The notes: generated by a model not told the origin, from the letters alone. A stretch of 64,000 nucleotides of DNA from Diphasiastrum complanatum (GCA_029204225.1 CM055111.1:2915029-2979028), one strand, 5' to 3'; shown: positions 1 through 11,076, counted from the stretch's first letter. Translations and numbers: made by a program.

Positions 1-321
1 TAGAGTCAACACTCTAGAAGTAGACTTGGATTCATAAAGCTTCTTCAATGAATTCCAAGCTTCCAAAGATGATGTGCACTTACCAACTTCGTTGAGAAGC
101 TCATTGGTAACATTCATCTTTATCATGTGTAGAGCCTTCTTGGACCTCTTGTCATACCTCACTTGATCTTGTTGTGTTGCCGGTCTCTCCTCCAAACCTA
201 CAACAATAACCAAAACATCATCCATCTCAAGAAGTGACTCCATCCTCACTTTCCACAATGAGTAGTTACTTGAGGTAAGCCTATCATTGACTTCCAACAT
301 GATTCCAATTGAGGTTGCCAT
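1..321 (-). pseudogene. Ty1/copia gag N-terminus (UBN2-type), cut by window edge
   Basis: Reading the minus strand from an ATG at 319-321 gives 107 uninterrupted codons to base 1. The start MATSIGIMLEVNDRL is followed by SNYSLWKVRMESLLEMDDV and, near residue 65, by an MIKMNVTNELLNEVGKC segment and a KKLYESKSTSRVL segment. These match the gag-polypeptide family of plant copia elements (DUF4219 then UBN2) and closely parallel the gag at 61.6-62.2 kb. Gag forms the particle that packages element RNA. No stop is seen in this part, but the rest lies outside the window, so its integrity is unknown. It lies downstream, in the same orientation, of the LTR-like segments at 1.2-3.25 kb and is probably gag of that element; the leader between carries an unrelated integrase fragment. 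Confidence 0.85.
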
Positions 322-559
322 GTAGCAATGACTTGATCTTCTTTTTCAACCTGTTTCAAGGCACAAAGCACTCCTTTGAACAACAACAAATGCTTTCAAA
401 AGAAATCACCAAGGTTTGAAACTATCTCAAATTCTATGTGTTGATTTGCTTGGTATAAGTGAGCTGCAAGAAAAACATTAACAAAAAATCGTTAAAATCT
501 TAAAGAGGTTAGGGGTCGAGAATAAGTGGAAAGTGGAAAAGGCTTTAGAAAGTGGAGAA

Positions 560-835
560 AATTGTACCTCACGAACCCATGGAAGTGTGACCATGTCGTG
601 AATGAGAAGATCGATGCAATGTGTGGGTAGGTCATAGTACTGTCGGCCAAAAACTTTGTAGTTGATGGGATTTTTCTCAACCATTGTTCTTGTCTCGTCA
701 AATCTGACATCTCTGACAGTCTTCACTTCATTGGTTTGAGGCATGTATACTCTGTAATATGTAGAATGTATATCATAGCCAGCTCAGAATCCTTCTTCCA
801 CCTTTTCATCCAAATTCTTCTTCCTAAGATTGAAA
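560..835 (-). pseudogene. copia integrase C-terminal/linker fragment (first copy)
   Basis: The minus strand encodes a KNLDEKVEEGF stretch, a TGA, then AGYDIHSTYYRVYMPQTNEV, VRDVRFDETRTM and VFGRQYYDLP. This is the region just after the integrase core in copia pol and resembles the 19.84-20.2 kb copy (VRDVRFDESRTM, VLGRQYYDLPP). It has one internal TGA and is cut off from any upstream integrase core or downstream RT. It sits inside the leader between an LTR-like segment and gag, an unusual place, which suggests it was inserted there as filler or by recombination. A second copy lies at 2061-2255. Confidence 0.7.
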
Positions 836-1848
836 CACACTCAAATGAAGTCCAGCAACCTCACTATCTAGAGATCCAATCAAAATTAGAGTTTTGACAA
901 AATCACAAAAACTTGACTATTCCAAATCTACATGCAAATGCTGAAAATTTGATATGCAATCTATTAGCCACCACTAAGGCTGATCCAATGATCCAAAAAT
1001 CGGCCAAATCCAGTATGTGAAATCAGAAATTGAATTGATCAAGTTTATAGACCCATATAGGGTTTTGATCTACAAAAGATCCAATCTACAAAAGCAAAAA
1101 ACTCGATTTTGGTGTAGAATCCTCTCTAGCATGTTGTAGACTTGATATCTTCACCAAATCATTGATAGATATGATTTTCTCCTTCATAACCTGAAACACA
1201 ATCTCTGATAGCATGTGAAATTTTTTAGATCCTTAAGATCCAATCAACTTGAAAGACCTTTGGTTAGAAAGAGAAATACACTACCAATCTCACCAACGTA
1301 GAAAAATCAGCATCTACACACAAAATGAGATGAAAACACTAATAGAACTTGATCAAAATTGAATGAAATGATAAAGTACTATTTCTGTCCATACAAAACC
1401 AGCAAGCTACTATCATTCACACATATGAAACCGAAAACAACAATAATAGATCATTCTACACATAAAATTGCATGTAATCACCAATATAGTGCACCAATGG
1501 ATAGTAGAACCCAAGAGAGCCATGTATAAGCATGAAATGAGATAGAGAAGAGAGAAGATCACTCTCTCCATGAGTTACATCCTTTTATAACAGGTCCAAA
1601 TCCTATTTGGCCACTTGGATCTCCCTCCAAAATGCTAACCCTACTATTTTTGGGTCTAGATTCAATGTACCCAACTATTCAAATTTGAATCTCCTAAAAC
1701 TCGTCTCCAAACTTTCCCACACTTTCAAAAAGTGTTTACTCAAATGAAATTTAGACTAATGAACTTTGAAAAGTTATTCTCTAAGTCTAAAACAAAATTT
1801 GGCCTCAAAATGCCAAATATGGAAATATTGACAAAATATGATGAAACC
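640..1848. repeat. 1.2 kb direct repeat, copy 1 (integrase fragment + leader + LTR)
   Basis: From TGTCGGCCAAAAACTT to ATATGATGAAAC this stretch matches 2059-3264 almost base for base, at an offset of 1416-1419. It carries, in minus orientation, an integrase fragment, a leader-like stretch, a PBS-like TGCTATCAGAG and an LTR-like segment. The two copies differ by scattered substitutions and a few 1-2 bp indels, so this is an older duplication and not an assembly echo. Confidence 0.9.
1214..1833 (-). mobile_element. copia LTR-like segment, copy 1
   Basis: On the minus strand the segment runs from TGTCAATATTTCC (1833) to TTTCACA (1214) and is followed at once by TGCTATCAGAG, one mismatch from the initiator tRNA-Met PBS core TGGTATCAGAG. 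A good TATA box, GTTATAAAAGG, lies at about 1582-1592 on the minus strand. TG...CA ends, a TATA box and an adjacent PBS fit an LTR, but no partner 3' LTR is in the window. Confidence 0.6.
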
Positions 1849-2058
1849 ACAAGTTCTTCAAGAGGTTCAAAAATACAAAAAGAGAGCTAGGATGGCTCTC
1901 CACTACATTAAGATGAATGTCTCTAATGAGATATTGAGGGAGATAGGTACTTGCACAACAGCCAAAGAAGCTTGGGATTGTCTCAAGACTATCTATGAGG
2001 CTAAGAATACCTCTAGGCTTCTCACTCTTAGGAATCAAATCTCTCAAAGTAGCCAAAA
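1849..2058 (+). pseudogene. copia gag fragment at duplication junction
   Basis: A 210 bp plus-strand piece encodes QVLQEVQKYKKRARMALHY, IKMNVSNEIL, TTAKEAWDCL and TLRNQISQSSQ. At DNA level it is nearly identical (about two differences by eye) to the gag of the complete element at about 61.9-62.09 kb, in opposite orientation. It fills exactly the gap between the two 1.2 kb repeat copies and has neither start nor downstream gag. It looks like templated filler DNA copied at a break. Confidence 0.85.
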
Positions 2059-2060
2059 CT

Positions 2061-2255
2061 GTCGGCCAAAAACTTCGTAGCTGATCGGATTTTTCTCAGC
2101 CATTGTTCTTGTCTCGTCAAATCTGACATCTCTGACAGTCTTCACTTCATTGGTTTGAGGCATGTATACTTTGTAATATGCAGAATGTATATCATAGCCA
2201 GCCAAGAATCCTTCTTCCACCTTTTCGTCCAACTTCTTCTTCCTAAGATTGAAAC
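2061..2255 (-). pseudogene. copia integrase C-terminal/linker fragment (second copy)
   Basis: The minus strand reads LRKKKLDEKVEEGFLAGYD, YYKVYMPQTNEVKTVRDVRF and ISYEVFGRQ. This is the same fragment as at 560-835, without the TGA seen there, but shorter at its C-terminal side where the duplication begins. It is a relic with no complete domain. Confidence 0.7.
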
Positions 2256-2632
2256 ACACTCAAATGAAGTCCAGCAACCTCACTATCTAGAGATCCAATC
2301 AAAATTAGAGTTTTGACAAAATCACAAAAAATTGACTATTCCAAATCTACATGCAAATGCTGAAAATTTGATATGCAATCTATTAGCCACCACTAAGGCT
2401 GATCCAATGATCCAAAAATTGGCCAAATCCAGTATGTGAAATCAAAAATTGAATTGATCAAGTTTATAGACCCATATAGGGTTTTGATCTACAAAAGATC
2501 CAATCTACAAAAGCAAAAAACTCGATTTTGGTGTAGAATCCTCTCTAGCATGCTCTAGACTTGATATCTTCACCAAATCATTGATAGATATGATTTCCTC
2601 CTTCATAACCTGAAACACAATCTCTGACAGCA

Positions 2633-3250
2633 TGTGAAATTTTTTAGATCCTTAAGATCCAATCAACTTGAAAGACCTTTGGTTAGAAAGAGAAATACAC
2701 TACTAATCTCACCAACGTAGAAAAATCAGCATCTACACACAAAATGAGATGAAAACACTAATAGAACTTGATCAAAATTGAATGAAATGATAAAGTACTA
2801 TTTCTGTCCATACGAAACCAGCAAGCTACTATCATTCACACATATGAAACCGAAAACAACAATAATAGATCATTCTACACATAAAATTGCATGTAATCAC
2901 CAATATAGTGCACAATGGATAGTAGAACCCAAGAGAGCCATGTATAAGCATGAAATGAGATAGAGAAGAGAGAAGATCACTCTCTCCACGAGTTACATCC
3001 TTTTATAACATGTCCAAACCCTGTTTGGCCACTTGGATCTCCCTCCAAAATGCTAACCCTACTATTTTGGGTCTAGATTCAATGTACCCAACTATTCAAA
3101 TTTGAATCTCCTAAAACTCGTCTCCAAACTTTCCCACACTTTCAAAAAGTGTTTATTCAAATGAAATTTAGACTAATGAACTTTGAAAAGTTATTCTCTA
3201 AGTCTAAAACAAAATCTGGCCTCAAAATGCCAAATATGGAAATATTCACA
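2633..3250 (-). mobile_element. copia LTR-like segment, copy 2
   Basis: Minus-strand LTR-like segment from TGTGAATATTTCC (3250) to TTTCACA (2633), followed by TGCTGTCAGAG. A TATA-like TTATAAAAGG lies near 3001-3010. It is the outer of two LTR-like copies in the same orientation. Confidence 0.55.
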
Positions 3251-3264
3251 AAATATGATGAAAC

Positions 3265-4197
3265 TAGTTGAATCTTTCACAATGCTCTCCACCCATTGAT
3301 TAAGGGCACTTGAAGTGGCCCTCCCCACTTTCACACAAAGGTGGGACTTACCCTAAGTGGTAAAATTCGACATGCTTATTGTATGACTTTTTGAAAATAC
3401 GACATTGCACAAAGTTCTGCAATTAACCCTAAACCCTAAATTCAGATTCAGCCAGATCTGGCAAGATCGGGAAAATCCATCAGAATCCAAGGAGGATCCA
3501 GACCCTGATAGGGTAAAAAAGGTAGCAGATCATCAGATTGACTGAGGGATCTACTACCAAGAATCAATCAGAACTTCCAGAGCACTACCAACAGTTAGAT
3601 CAAGCTTGGATGAAGCTGATTACCAGTTTACAAAAGTTAAAAATCAGAAAATCTCAAGACACCAGATCTGACCTAGATGCATCCATGAAACTCTGCGAGA
3701 GTTCTTGATGGATGAATTATCATTTTTTAGTGTATGCGGGAGTTCCCAGAAGTTGAATTTTCAGAACCCTCGCAGAGTATCATAACCTATTTCGCATCTA
3801 ATTGGCAAAGGCTTTTGAACACCACAATAAAACTAAAAATAATTGATCTTCACATCCTGTCACACACGTGGAAAGTGTAATACTATTGTTCAGATTCAGA
3901 TCTATCCTTTAGACACAAAAAATATCACATTCATCATTCATCAATTCCTCATTAAAGAGAAAACTTGCCAAAATCACCATCTCTTGATAATCTCTCGAAG
4001 TATGTACAAAATGAGCTCTCAATCCATATCAAATGATCTCGGATGTGAGATTAGGTAGAGTGCCATTAGGGTAGACCCTAAACCCCTGGCTCTCAAAGCC
4101 TTAGATCATGCATAATTACCCTCTTGGTAGCTCGAGTCAACTGTCTTATAAAAGTAGGTGGCCGCCCTCATAAAAAACCCCAATCATCTAGGAACAC
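3265..4197. other. no gene recognised
   Basis: No open frame resembling a known protein is seen. There are two adjacent telomere-type CCCTAAA units near 3425-3440, too few to mean a telomeric block. The stretch lies between the duplicated LTR segment and small AT-rich repeats. Confidence 0.5.
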
Positions 4198-4398
4198 CAT
4201 GATATAATTCACTTTAGAAAAATATTTATTTAACTAATTCCATTTCATTATGAACATGCAAAAAAAAAAAACTTCATCATAATATAATTCACTTTAGAAA
4301 ATATATATATATATAGCTTAATCATAATATAATTCACTTTAGAAATATATTTATTTAACTAATTTCATGTCATTATCAACATGCAAAAAAAAAAAAAA
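4198..4398. repeat. AT-rich direct repeat with poly(A) ends
   Basis: Two full copies and one partial copy of a unit starting ATAATTCACTTTAGAAA, containing TATTTATTTAACTAATT and ending AACATGC followed by 12-14 A. The full copies start near 4201 and 4327, with a partial copy near 4280 ending in an (AT)n run. The A tracts may reflect retroposed tails or simple slippage. Confidence 0.7.
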
Positions 4399-4735
4399 TG
4401 CGTGGATATCTTTAACTTCCGGTCTCGTCCAATGAACAAACTGAAATTTGCATGGATTATCCACGCCAAAACTGCTTTCCGGCGCCGCCAACCTTCCCTC
4501 CCAAACAGTTGCCGGAATTTTCAAAATTCAATTTCGCGTGGATAATCCACGCACATAAATTTTTTGGCGCCGTGTCAGAAAAACACTGGTAGACTGGCCA
4601 GAGGCGTGTTCAAAATTTTTTTGGCGTGAATAATCCACGCGTGGATGTTCCACGCAAACAAAATTTTGGAAAATCGACTAAGTGTCGGGTCTCGCGTGGA
4701 TACTCTGCATGGATAAACACAGAGTTTTCTAGTTG
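4399..4735. repeat. GCGTGGAT inverted-repeat cluster
   Basis: GC-richer DNA with at least seven copies of GCGTGGAT or its complement ATCCACGC, several in head-to-head pairs. GCGTGGATAATCCACGC near 4538-4554 is an 8 bp-arm palindrome around one A, and AATCCACGCGTGGAT near 4630-4646 is another. TTTGGCGCC-like words also recur. It abuts the truncated 5' end of the copia pol remnant at 4.74 kb. Confidence 0.7.
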
Positions 4736-6494
4736 TGCAACAACACTCAACTTGTCAAAGATCATGCTATGGCTGTGGAGGAGCTTCATGAAGATGAAGA
4801 CCAAGTGGAACCTACTCCAAGTCCAAGGGTGCCAAGATGATCAACAAGGACAAGGATTGAGCCATCAAGGCTCACTTATAGTGACAAAGGGGAGCAAAGG
4901 GAAGATTCTCAACTACTCAACTCTATACCTCCTGACTACTATGCTTGAAGAACCAACTAGTTTTGAGGAAGCAAATAAGTCTCAATCTTGGAGGAAAGCT
5001 ATGCAAGTTTGATGCATTAATGGAAAATCAAACTTGGAAACTTGTTGATTTACCTTATGGAAAGAAGCCTCTTACTTGTAAATGGATATATTGATTGTAA
5101 TATAATCAAGATGGTTCCATTCATAAATACAAAGATAGACTTGTAGCAAAAGGGTTTTTGCAAGTCAAAGACATAGATTATGATGAAACCTTTGCACTGT
5201 TGCAAAGCTTGTGACCATTAGATTAATCATATGTCTTGCAACTTCTTTCAAATGGGAGCTCTTCCAACTTGATGTGACAAATGCTTTCTTGAATGGATTC
5301 TTGGAAGAGGAAATCTACATGTGCCAACCCGAGGGCTTCATCAAAGATGGAGAAGAAGACAAGGTGTGTCTCTTGAAGAAGAGTCTTTATGGACTCAAGC
5401 AAGCACCAAGAGCATGGTACTCTAGATTGCATTCCTATCTTATTTCCATTGGATTAGTTGTAAGTTCTTATGAACCATCATTGTACTATAAATGTAATGA
5501 TGGAAAGATCATTATCTTAGTTTTATATGTTGATGACATTATACTCACAAGAAATGATCTAGATGGCATCAAGAATGTAAAAGTTTCCTTGTCTAGTGAG
5601 TTTAAAATGGTAGATCTAGGACTTCTTAAAGTTATTCTTGGAATAGAAGTCACTAGAATTAATGACTTTACCTTCATATGTCAATCTAAGTATGCTAGAT
5701 CAATCTTAGCAAGATTTGGCATGATTGATTGTAAAGGAGTTGAAACTCCTATGGAACTAAGTGTAAAAGTTTCTAAGGAAAGTGATGAAGCATCCTTTGA
5801 GGACATCACTACCTATAGAATGCTTATTGGTTCCTTGATATACTTAACCATCACTAGACCAGATCTTAGTTTTTGTGCTGGCAAGTTGAGTCAATACATG
5901 CAAAGTCCATTAATATGTCATTGGAAAGGAACAAAAAGGGTGTTAAGGTACATCTTGGCTACAAAAGACTTTGGCATAGTTTATGAAAGGACTAATATTT
6001 GTTTGAGAGCATATTCGGACTCAAGTTTTGTAGGTGACAAGATGGATAGAATATCCATAAGTGCATTTGCTACATTCTTATGTGGAGGAGCTATATCTTG
6101 GCTTTCCAAAAAGCAAGATACCATCTCTCTTTCATCAAGAGAGTCCGAATATAAAGCTATGACAACAACAACAAAGGAGGTTCTTTGGCTTAAAAGGCTT
6201 TTGGAGGAGCTACATGTGATCAAGGATGAAGACATTCCATGCATATATTGTGATAATCAAGCAGCTCAACAATTTGCAAACAATCCAGTCTTCCATGCTC
6301 GAACAAAGCACATCGAGATTGCACATCATTTTGTGAGGGAGAAAGTGCAAGCAAAGGAGATCAAGCTTATTCATGTTTCATCATCAGATTGCATTGCTGA
6401 TATACTCACCAAGGCATTGCCTAAAGATCCATTTATAAAATTAAGATTGGCTCTTGGAGTTATAGATAGATCTATGCTAGATTTACCAAGATAG
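4736..6494 (+). pseudogene. Ty1/copia pol, 3' half: reverse transcriptase + RNase H
   Basis: The frame from 5211 to 6494 is open for 427 codons. It contains the RT motifs FQLDVTNAFLNG, KSLYGLKQAPRAWYSRL and LYVDDIIL (catalytic YVDD). The RNase H part has YSDSSFVGDKMDR, AISWLSKKQDTISLSS, ESEYKAM and HARTKHIEIAHHFVREKV. Before 5211 homology continues to about 4736 in shifted frames with stops (linker near VEELHEDEDQVEPTPSPRVP, then KHKYKDRLVAKGF-like RT start). Gag, protease and integrase are absent. RT copies element RNA and RNase H removes the template. The 3' end is intact: stop, a TTTTTGAGGAG polypurine tract at 6496-6506, then an LTR at 6507. It is closely related to the 58-62 kb element. 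Confidence 0.9.
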
Positions 6495-6506
6495 ATTTTT
6501 GAGGAG

Positions 6507-7019
6507 TGTGAAAAATGCAAAAATAAGCTTGGTAGAGTCCAAAAATCTTGTATATAGGATAGACACACATGTGTGGAGCCTGTTCCCACGTGTGAAACTA
6601 GTGTACTTTTCATGTACCATAATCATATATGTTGTACATATGATAGCTGAAGTAGGCGAGTTTTTGCTTCTAGAAGATTTCCATGAAGATCTCCATATAG
6701 TAGGAAAATAGACAAAAAATGCCCAAAATGGAAAGTTTTGATCCAAGTGTCAAATTGCATGATGGTGACAAGGCATCCTCACATGTGTGAGATCTGATGC
6801 ATGATCAGTACCTCAAGCTCCAAAAGTGTATATATAGAGGCTTATTTGGCCATAATCAATGTGAGACACCAATCTTGGTTTTGGAAGCAATTTTGAGTGA
6901 TTCTCTTCATTTGTCTACATTTGTTTTGATTGTTTTGAGGTGCTATCAATGTGTACTTGATTTTCAGGTTGGAGTCCGTACTCAGACAATGTTTCACACG
7001 TGTGAAACCAGAAAGTACA
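6507..7019 (+). mobile_element. 3' LTR of the 4.7-6.5 kb copia remnant
   Basis: The segment starts TGTGAAAAATGC directly after the polypurine tract. It has a TATA box TGTATATATAGAGG at 6827-6840 and a perfect 16 bp palindrome TTTCACACGTGTGAAA at 6992-7007. The end is uncertain: AAAGTACA at 7019 places the palindrome 15 nt from the terminus as in other LTRs of this window, while TTCTAACA at 7120 is an alternative. No target duplication can be tested because the 5' side is lost. Confidence 0.7.
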
Positions 7020-7131
7020 CCTACCTTCAATTAATGATTGTTCTTGTTAGGATTTTGTATCTATAATTGATCTGGATTGATCTTAATCTCAAGTAAATTG
7101 ATAGATCAAGTATTCTAACAACCAATCCCTC

Positions 7132-8640
7132 TTGAGGATCAGATTAGAATCCACTCTTGGTCCTTTTTGTACTTTTTGCACAATAGCTACCATAGCATTC
7201 ATTCAAAATAGATGCATCACTAAAACATTGGCTGATAAAACATCCCATGAGGTATGGACGGGATATAAACCCTCTGTTGAAATTTTTAATGTATTTGGAT
7301 GTGTTGCTTTCTCTCAAATTTTTGCTGAATTAATTAAAACAATCTTTGTAGGCTACGCTCAAATCATAAAGCAAACAAGTTGTTCAATGCAATTACTCAT
7401 AAAATGTTTAATATTAGAGATGTGATATTCAGTTGAGGATCAAGTCTATGATCTAAAAGGAAAGACCAAGATTGAAAATAATAACCTATAGAATTCTTTA
7501 GCTAGCATTTTAGGATAGTGGGAAACTAATTCCAATATTTCAGTTCAATCTATTATTGAGACAAATTTTGATGAAGACACAACTCAATTACAATAGGAGC
7601 AGTTCATTCCGAGAAGGTCATCAAGAATAAGATATCCACCAGCAAGATTTATTGATAAAATTTCTTGTCACTTTTTTGCAAAACCATGTTTAGTTTAAGA
7701 AGCCATGGCTCATGATAATGCAGATTAGTGAAAGATAGCCATGGAAAAAGAATATGATGCACTTGTCAGAATTTTTTTTTTTTGAATGGTCATGGAGTTA
7801 CCTGAAAGTAAAAATATTATTTCCAATAAATGGATCTTCAGATTTAAATGCAAGGCTAATGGTCAAGTAAATTGATTCGAACCTCAACTTGTTACAAGAG
7901 AATTTTCACAAATCCCAATACTTGACTATTTTGAGACATTCAGTCTTGTGATAAAAAACTTTTCTATCTAATACTGTAGCAACTGATTTTGAAGTACCAA
8001 ATGGATGTCCAAATTGCATTTCTGAATGGAGCCATTGAATAGAATATTGTTATGTCACAACTTGAGGGATATTAAAGTCTAGGCAAGGAGCATCTTATTT
8101 GCAAATTGCATAAGGCTCTATATGGGCTACCACAATCCCTTTTAGCATGGTTTAATAAAATAAATTAGTACCTTCTTTAGAATACTTTTATTCCAAGTCT
8201 AGATGATTCCAATGTTTGCTGCAACCTTTATTATTATCACTTTAAATGTTGATGATAGTCTGTTATTAAAGGATGTCAAAAATATGTTGTCACAAGATTA
8301 TGAAATGCCAAGATCAAGGACCAATCCATTTTTGTATTGGAATTTAGATCTACAAAGATCGAGCTAGCATACTACTTTGTATTAGTCAATAGAAGTACAT
8401 TTGACTTCAAAAATGCAATATGTCTGATTGTAAACCAGTTTACTTTCCATTCGATCCAGGCCCTTCGAGTTATTAACAAATCAGTGTCCACAAACTGATG
8501 TTGAAAAAGGAACACATGAAACAGTTTTGTTGCCATTCCATTATTGGTTTCTTAATGTATGCTATGTTGTATATTGGGCCTGATCTAGCCTATTCTGTTA
8601 GTGACATTAAGTTAATTTTTATCTAATCCTGGTTTGACTC
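7132..8640 (+). pseudogene. heavily decayed Ty1/copia pol (integrase end to RT)
   Basis: Fragments in changing frames follow copia pol order. Near 7180-7310 QNRCITKTLADKTSHEVWTG and FNVFGCVAF match the end of the integrase region; FVGYAQ follows at 7345. Near 7700-8150 come EYDALV, INGSSDL, SQYLTIL, DFEVPNG and HKALYGLPQS-like text of the RT. Near 8520-8590 SIIGFLMYAMLYIGPDLAYS matches the segment after the RT catalytic motif. Many stops and frameshifts make this the oldest-looking copia remnant here. No LTRs were recognised. Confidence 0.75.
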
Positions 8641-9436
8641 ATCAAATCCAGTATTTTTCCTTAAGGGAAAAGATTTTAGAATGATTCTTATACTTCTTGA
8701 GTTATGTGTTGTACATATACTCTAGTGTACTTTAATAATTAAGTGTGGTTTTGGAATCTAATGACAAATAATAAGATCTTAAAAATTTATGATTGTTAGA
8801 TCAAAAATAGGTACTCAATTATTCTCAGAGGATTCTAAAGAAATGTGACAAAAGTATGATGAATAATTCTTGATCTTTTAGATGAGTTAGAAATTTAGAG
8901 CATTGATTTAAAAATCTAAATCTCTTTACTCCAGTGATTTGAGAACATATGTGTCTCACAAACATTTTCATAGCGTAAATCATTTTACTTATGTAAAGTT
9001 TGCTTACTTTAGTGAATGAGACTCTAATACAAGTTGTAGACTATAAGTGCTTGTGTACGGTTATTAGCCTAGAAAACATCCATCATCGACATTATCTTTC
9101 TTTTGTGCTATGACCTTCGTAGTTTGTATCTTTTGTTGCTTGGCGCGTCAAGAATGGGACGATATTTGCCAGCCTCAAGGTTTCTTGAATAACCTGCAAC
9201 CAAGTAGGTAAGGTTCTGTTAAGCATCGGCATGCGCTGCTCGTCTTAACACAACAACAAACAGCTACAGGAATTATTATGGTGATAGTATTCATAGCACA
9301 AAGACTTAAGTTGTTATCCTTTAGAGCTAACGATCTTTTGCAAATAACAATTGCTTTCAAAAGAGCTAGGCCGCGTAATGACAATACTGCAAGAACTTAC
9401 AGATTAAATCAGTTAAGGAAGAATGCTTCTTACTGC
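8641..9436. other. no gene recognised; possible lost 3' exons of the P450
   Basis: AT-rich stretch between the decayed copia pol and the P450 pseudogene. The minus strand should hold the P450 K-helix, PERF and haem-cysteine exons, but no FGxGxxxCxG-like motif was found on either strand, so those exons appear lost or unrecognisable. Confidence 0.5.
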
Positions 9437-11000
9437 TTAAGTAAATGGCATATTCACGATATCCATCCAAGATAATGGATCCTCAGATGAAATCTTTCCC
9501 ATTCTGATAGTGTCTTGCTCAGCCTACAAAGCGTCTAGAATATGAGAATGAGATTGTTTTGACAATCTGATGGATTCGATGCAGCTTAGAGAACAAATGA
9601 GATGTTAAGGCAGAAACCTTGACTTGTTGGAGAATTTGCTAATTTTCTCCCAAGAACTTTACTAGCCACAAAAGCAACACCGAAGAAGAGTGAGATCCAG
9701 CAAACATCATTCCGTACAGCTGAAATTGCAGTAGATCGTCTGGAATCTTCTCGCCATTATCATTCTCTACTTCCATCAGTATATCAAGTTGGCATTTTTC
9801 CTTTGATTTCTCTAATCTCCTTCTCTTTACCACAGGTGAGAAAGCTTCTAAAACTTGCTGCTTTTTCTGCTCACAAATAAGACATCTCCATTTCAAGAAT
9901 GCTACATTCATCGCAGTATGCTACACTTAGAAAACTGTGAGCTGAATTCACACTTAAAAAAGGTGGGAAGTACATTGATAGCCATGTGGTAGCTTGTTCC
10001 TGGAATGTTAAATTGCATGGACGATCCCATATCTATGATGACATAACTAAAGTCGTCCATGATTTTCATTGTCTCAGGAGATGGTGCCATGCCAGCGCTG
10101 AAGTCCAAAAGTACCTGGAAGGCTAACTATTCTCGGAGAAAAATTCAGTCAGATTTCACAACCGATCCGCATCAGATTTCCTGATGCTGAAGTTCATGTC
10201 CACAAGAAAAATATTCAAACACTCTCATAACAAATGGAGCTTCGTGAATGTTAACTATGGCAGCAGAATACAGAATTATCTGCTTGTGCCTAACAGATAA
10301 TTATCACAAGCTACAGCTTACATTCTATATTATGCTAAAGATATGCACACCTTCTGGGTTTCTTGGAATGTGACCACAAATGGCTGCTTGTCCCATGAAC
10401 TTAGGACCCATCTCGTGATCCTATCAGTTTTTGCAATCTTGTTCCGTAGCAGTTCAGAATGCATTAATGAATCACGAGTAGTTTTGATCAATTTGGCTCT
10501 CATCTCTTGTGACATGGCGGGGGGAAAACTTAACAGACTAGCTATAGACGGTGGGTAAAATCCTACAAATGACTTGTGCTGCGTAGCTAAAACAAATCTG
10601 GCAGCTTCTGGAGTGGAGGTCGCAATAGTAGGATGGCCCATCAAGTGAGTACGAAAAGTGCGACCATATCTGTAATTTACAGAGCTTCATGCTTCAAATC
10701 ACAGTGGATTCAAGCTGCTGAACAACACATCTAAAGTCAGGTAGCCATAATATTGATCACTAGAAAAAAAGGAGAGAACACAGACCTGTCGATGTGCTGG
10801 GAGTAGAATTTGGATGGACCCTGGCTGTAGAAAGTGAAGCTTTCGCCGATCCATGGCAGAGACCAGCTTCTCTTTAGCAGCTGCGCACCATGCAACCTCT
10901 TGATCTGCACATCATTACTGTTCTTTCTGGAGCGAGCAGCTATAGGTTTGGAGGTGATGAAGAGCAGCACAAGAGCAGTGATAAGAGCAATCTGCAACAT
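9437..11000 (-). pseudogene. cytochrome P450 pseudogene, CYP85 clan, CYP707-like
   Basis: Five exons are readable with consistent GT-AG boundaries and phases: 11000-10786, 10669-10351, 10114-9974, 9866-9618 and 9523 onward. The product starts MLQIALITALVLLFI (ER signal anchor), then LPWIGESFTFYSQGPSKFY, RYGRTFRTHLMGHPTI, TPEAARFVLATQ and, later, FNIPGTSYHMAI. The I-helix reads MFAGSHSSS where an AGxDTT-type oxygen-binding motif is usual, followed by WLVKFLGEN. These match plant CYP85-clan enzymes, best CYP707 (abscisic acid 8'-hydroxylases), which are ER monooxygenases. A TAG at 9639-9641 interrupts exon 4 after 300 codons and a TAA at 9437-9439 interrupts exon 5 after VNMPFT. The haem-binding cysteine exon is not found. 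The clan assignment is firm; the subfamily is inference. It is surrounded by retrotransposon debris. Confidence 0.88.
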
Positions 11001-11049
11001 CTTCAATTTTGTACTACTTCCTACTACTCACACAGAAAGAAGTGGTGGT

Positions 11050-11060
11050 GTGATATATGG
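11050..11060 (-). promoter_or_regulatory. possible TATA box of the P450
   Basis: CCATATATCA on the minus strand lies about 50-60 nt upstream of the P450 ATG at 11000, a plausible TATA position with a short 5' UTR. This rests on position and sequence only. Confidence 0.4.
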
Positions 11061-11076
11061 TATTTTTTTTTTATAA

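Larger units (their letters stand above)
2059..3264. repeat. 1.2 kb direct repeat, copy 2
   Basis: This is the second copy of 640-1848. It again holds the integrase fragment, the leader-like stretch, a PBS-like TGCTGTCAGAG (two mismatches to TGGTATCAGAG) and the LTR-like segment. Shared sequence stops at GATGAAAC on the right and starts at CTGTCGGCC on the left, immediately abutting the gag filler. Confidence 0.9.

Noticed and set aside
640-3264. The two 1.2 kb repeats as the LTR pair of one element
   Set aside because: Each copy includes leader, PBS and an integrase fragment besides the LTR, and the sequence between holds only a gag fragment; a segmental duplication explains it better.
3420-3442. 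Telomere-like CCCTAAACCCTAAA
   Set aside because: Only two units; too short to indicate a telomere or interstitial telomeric block.
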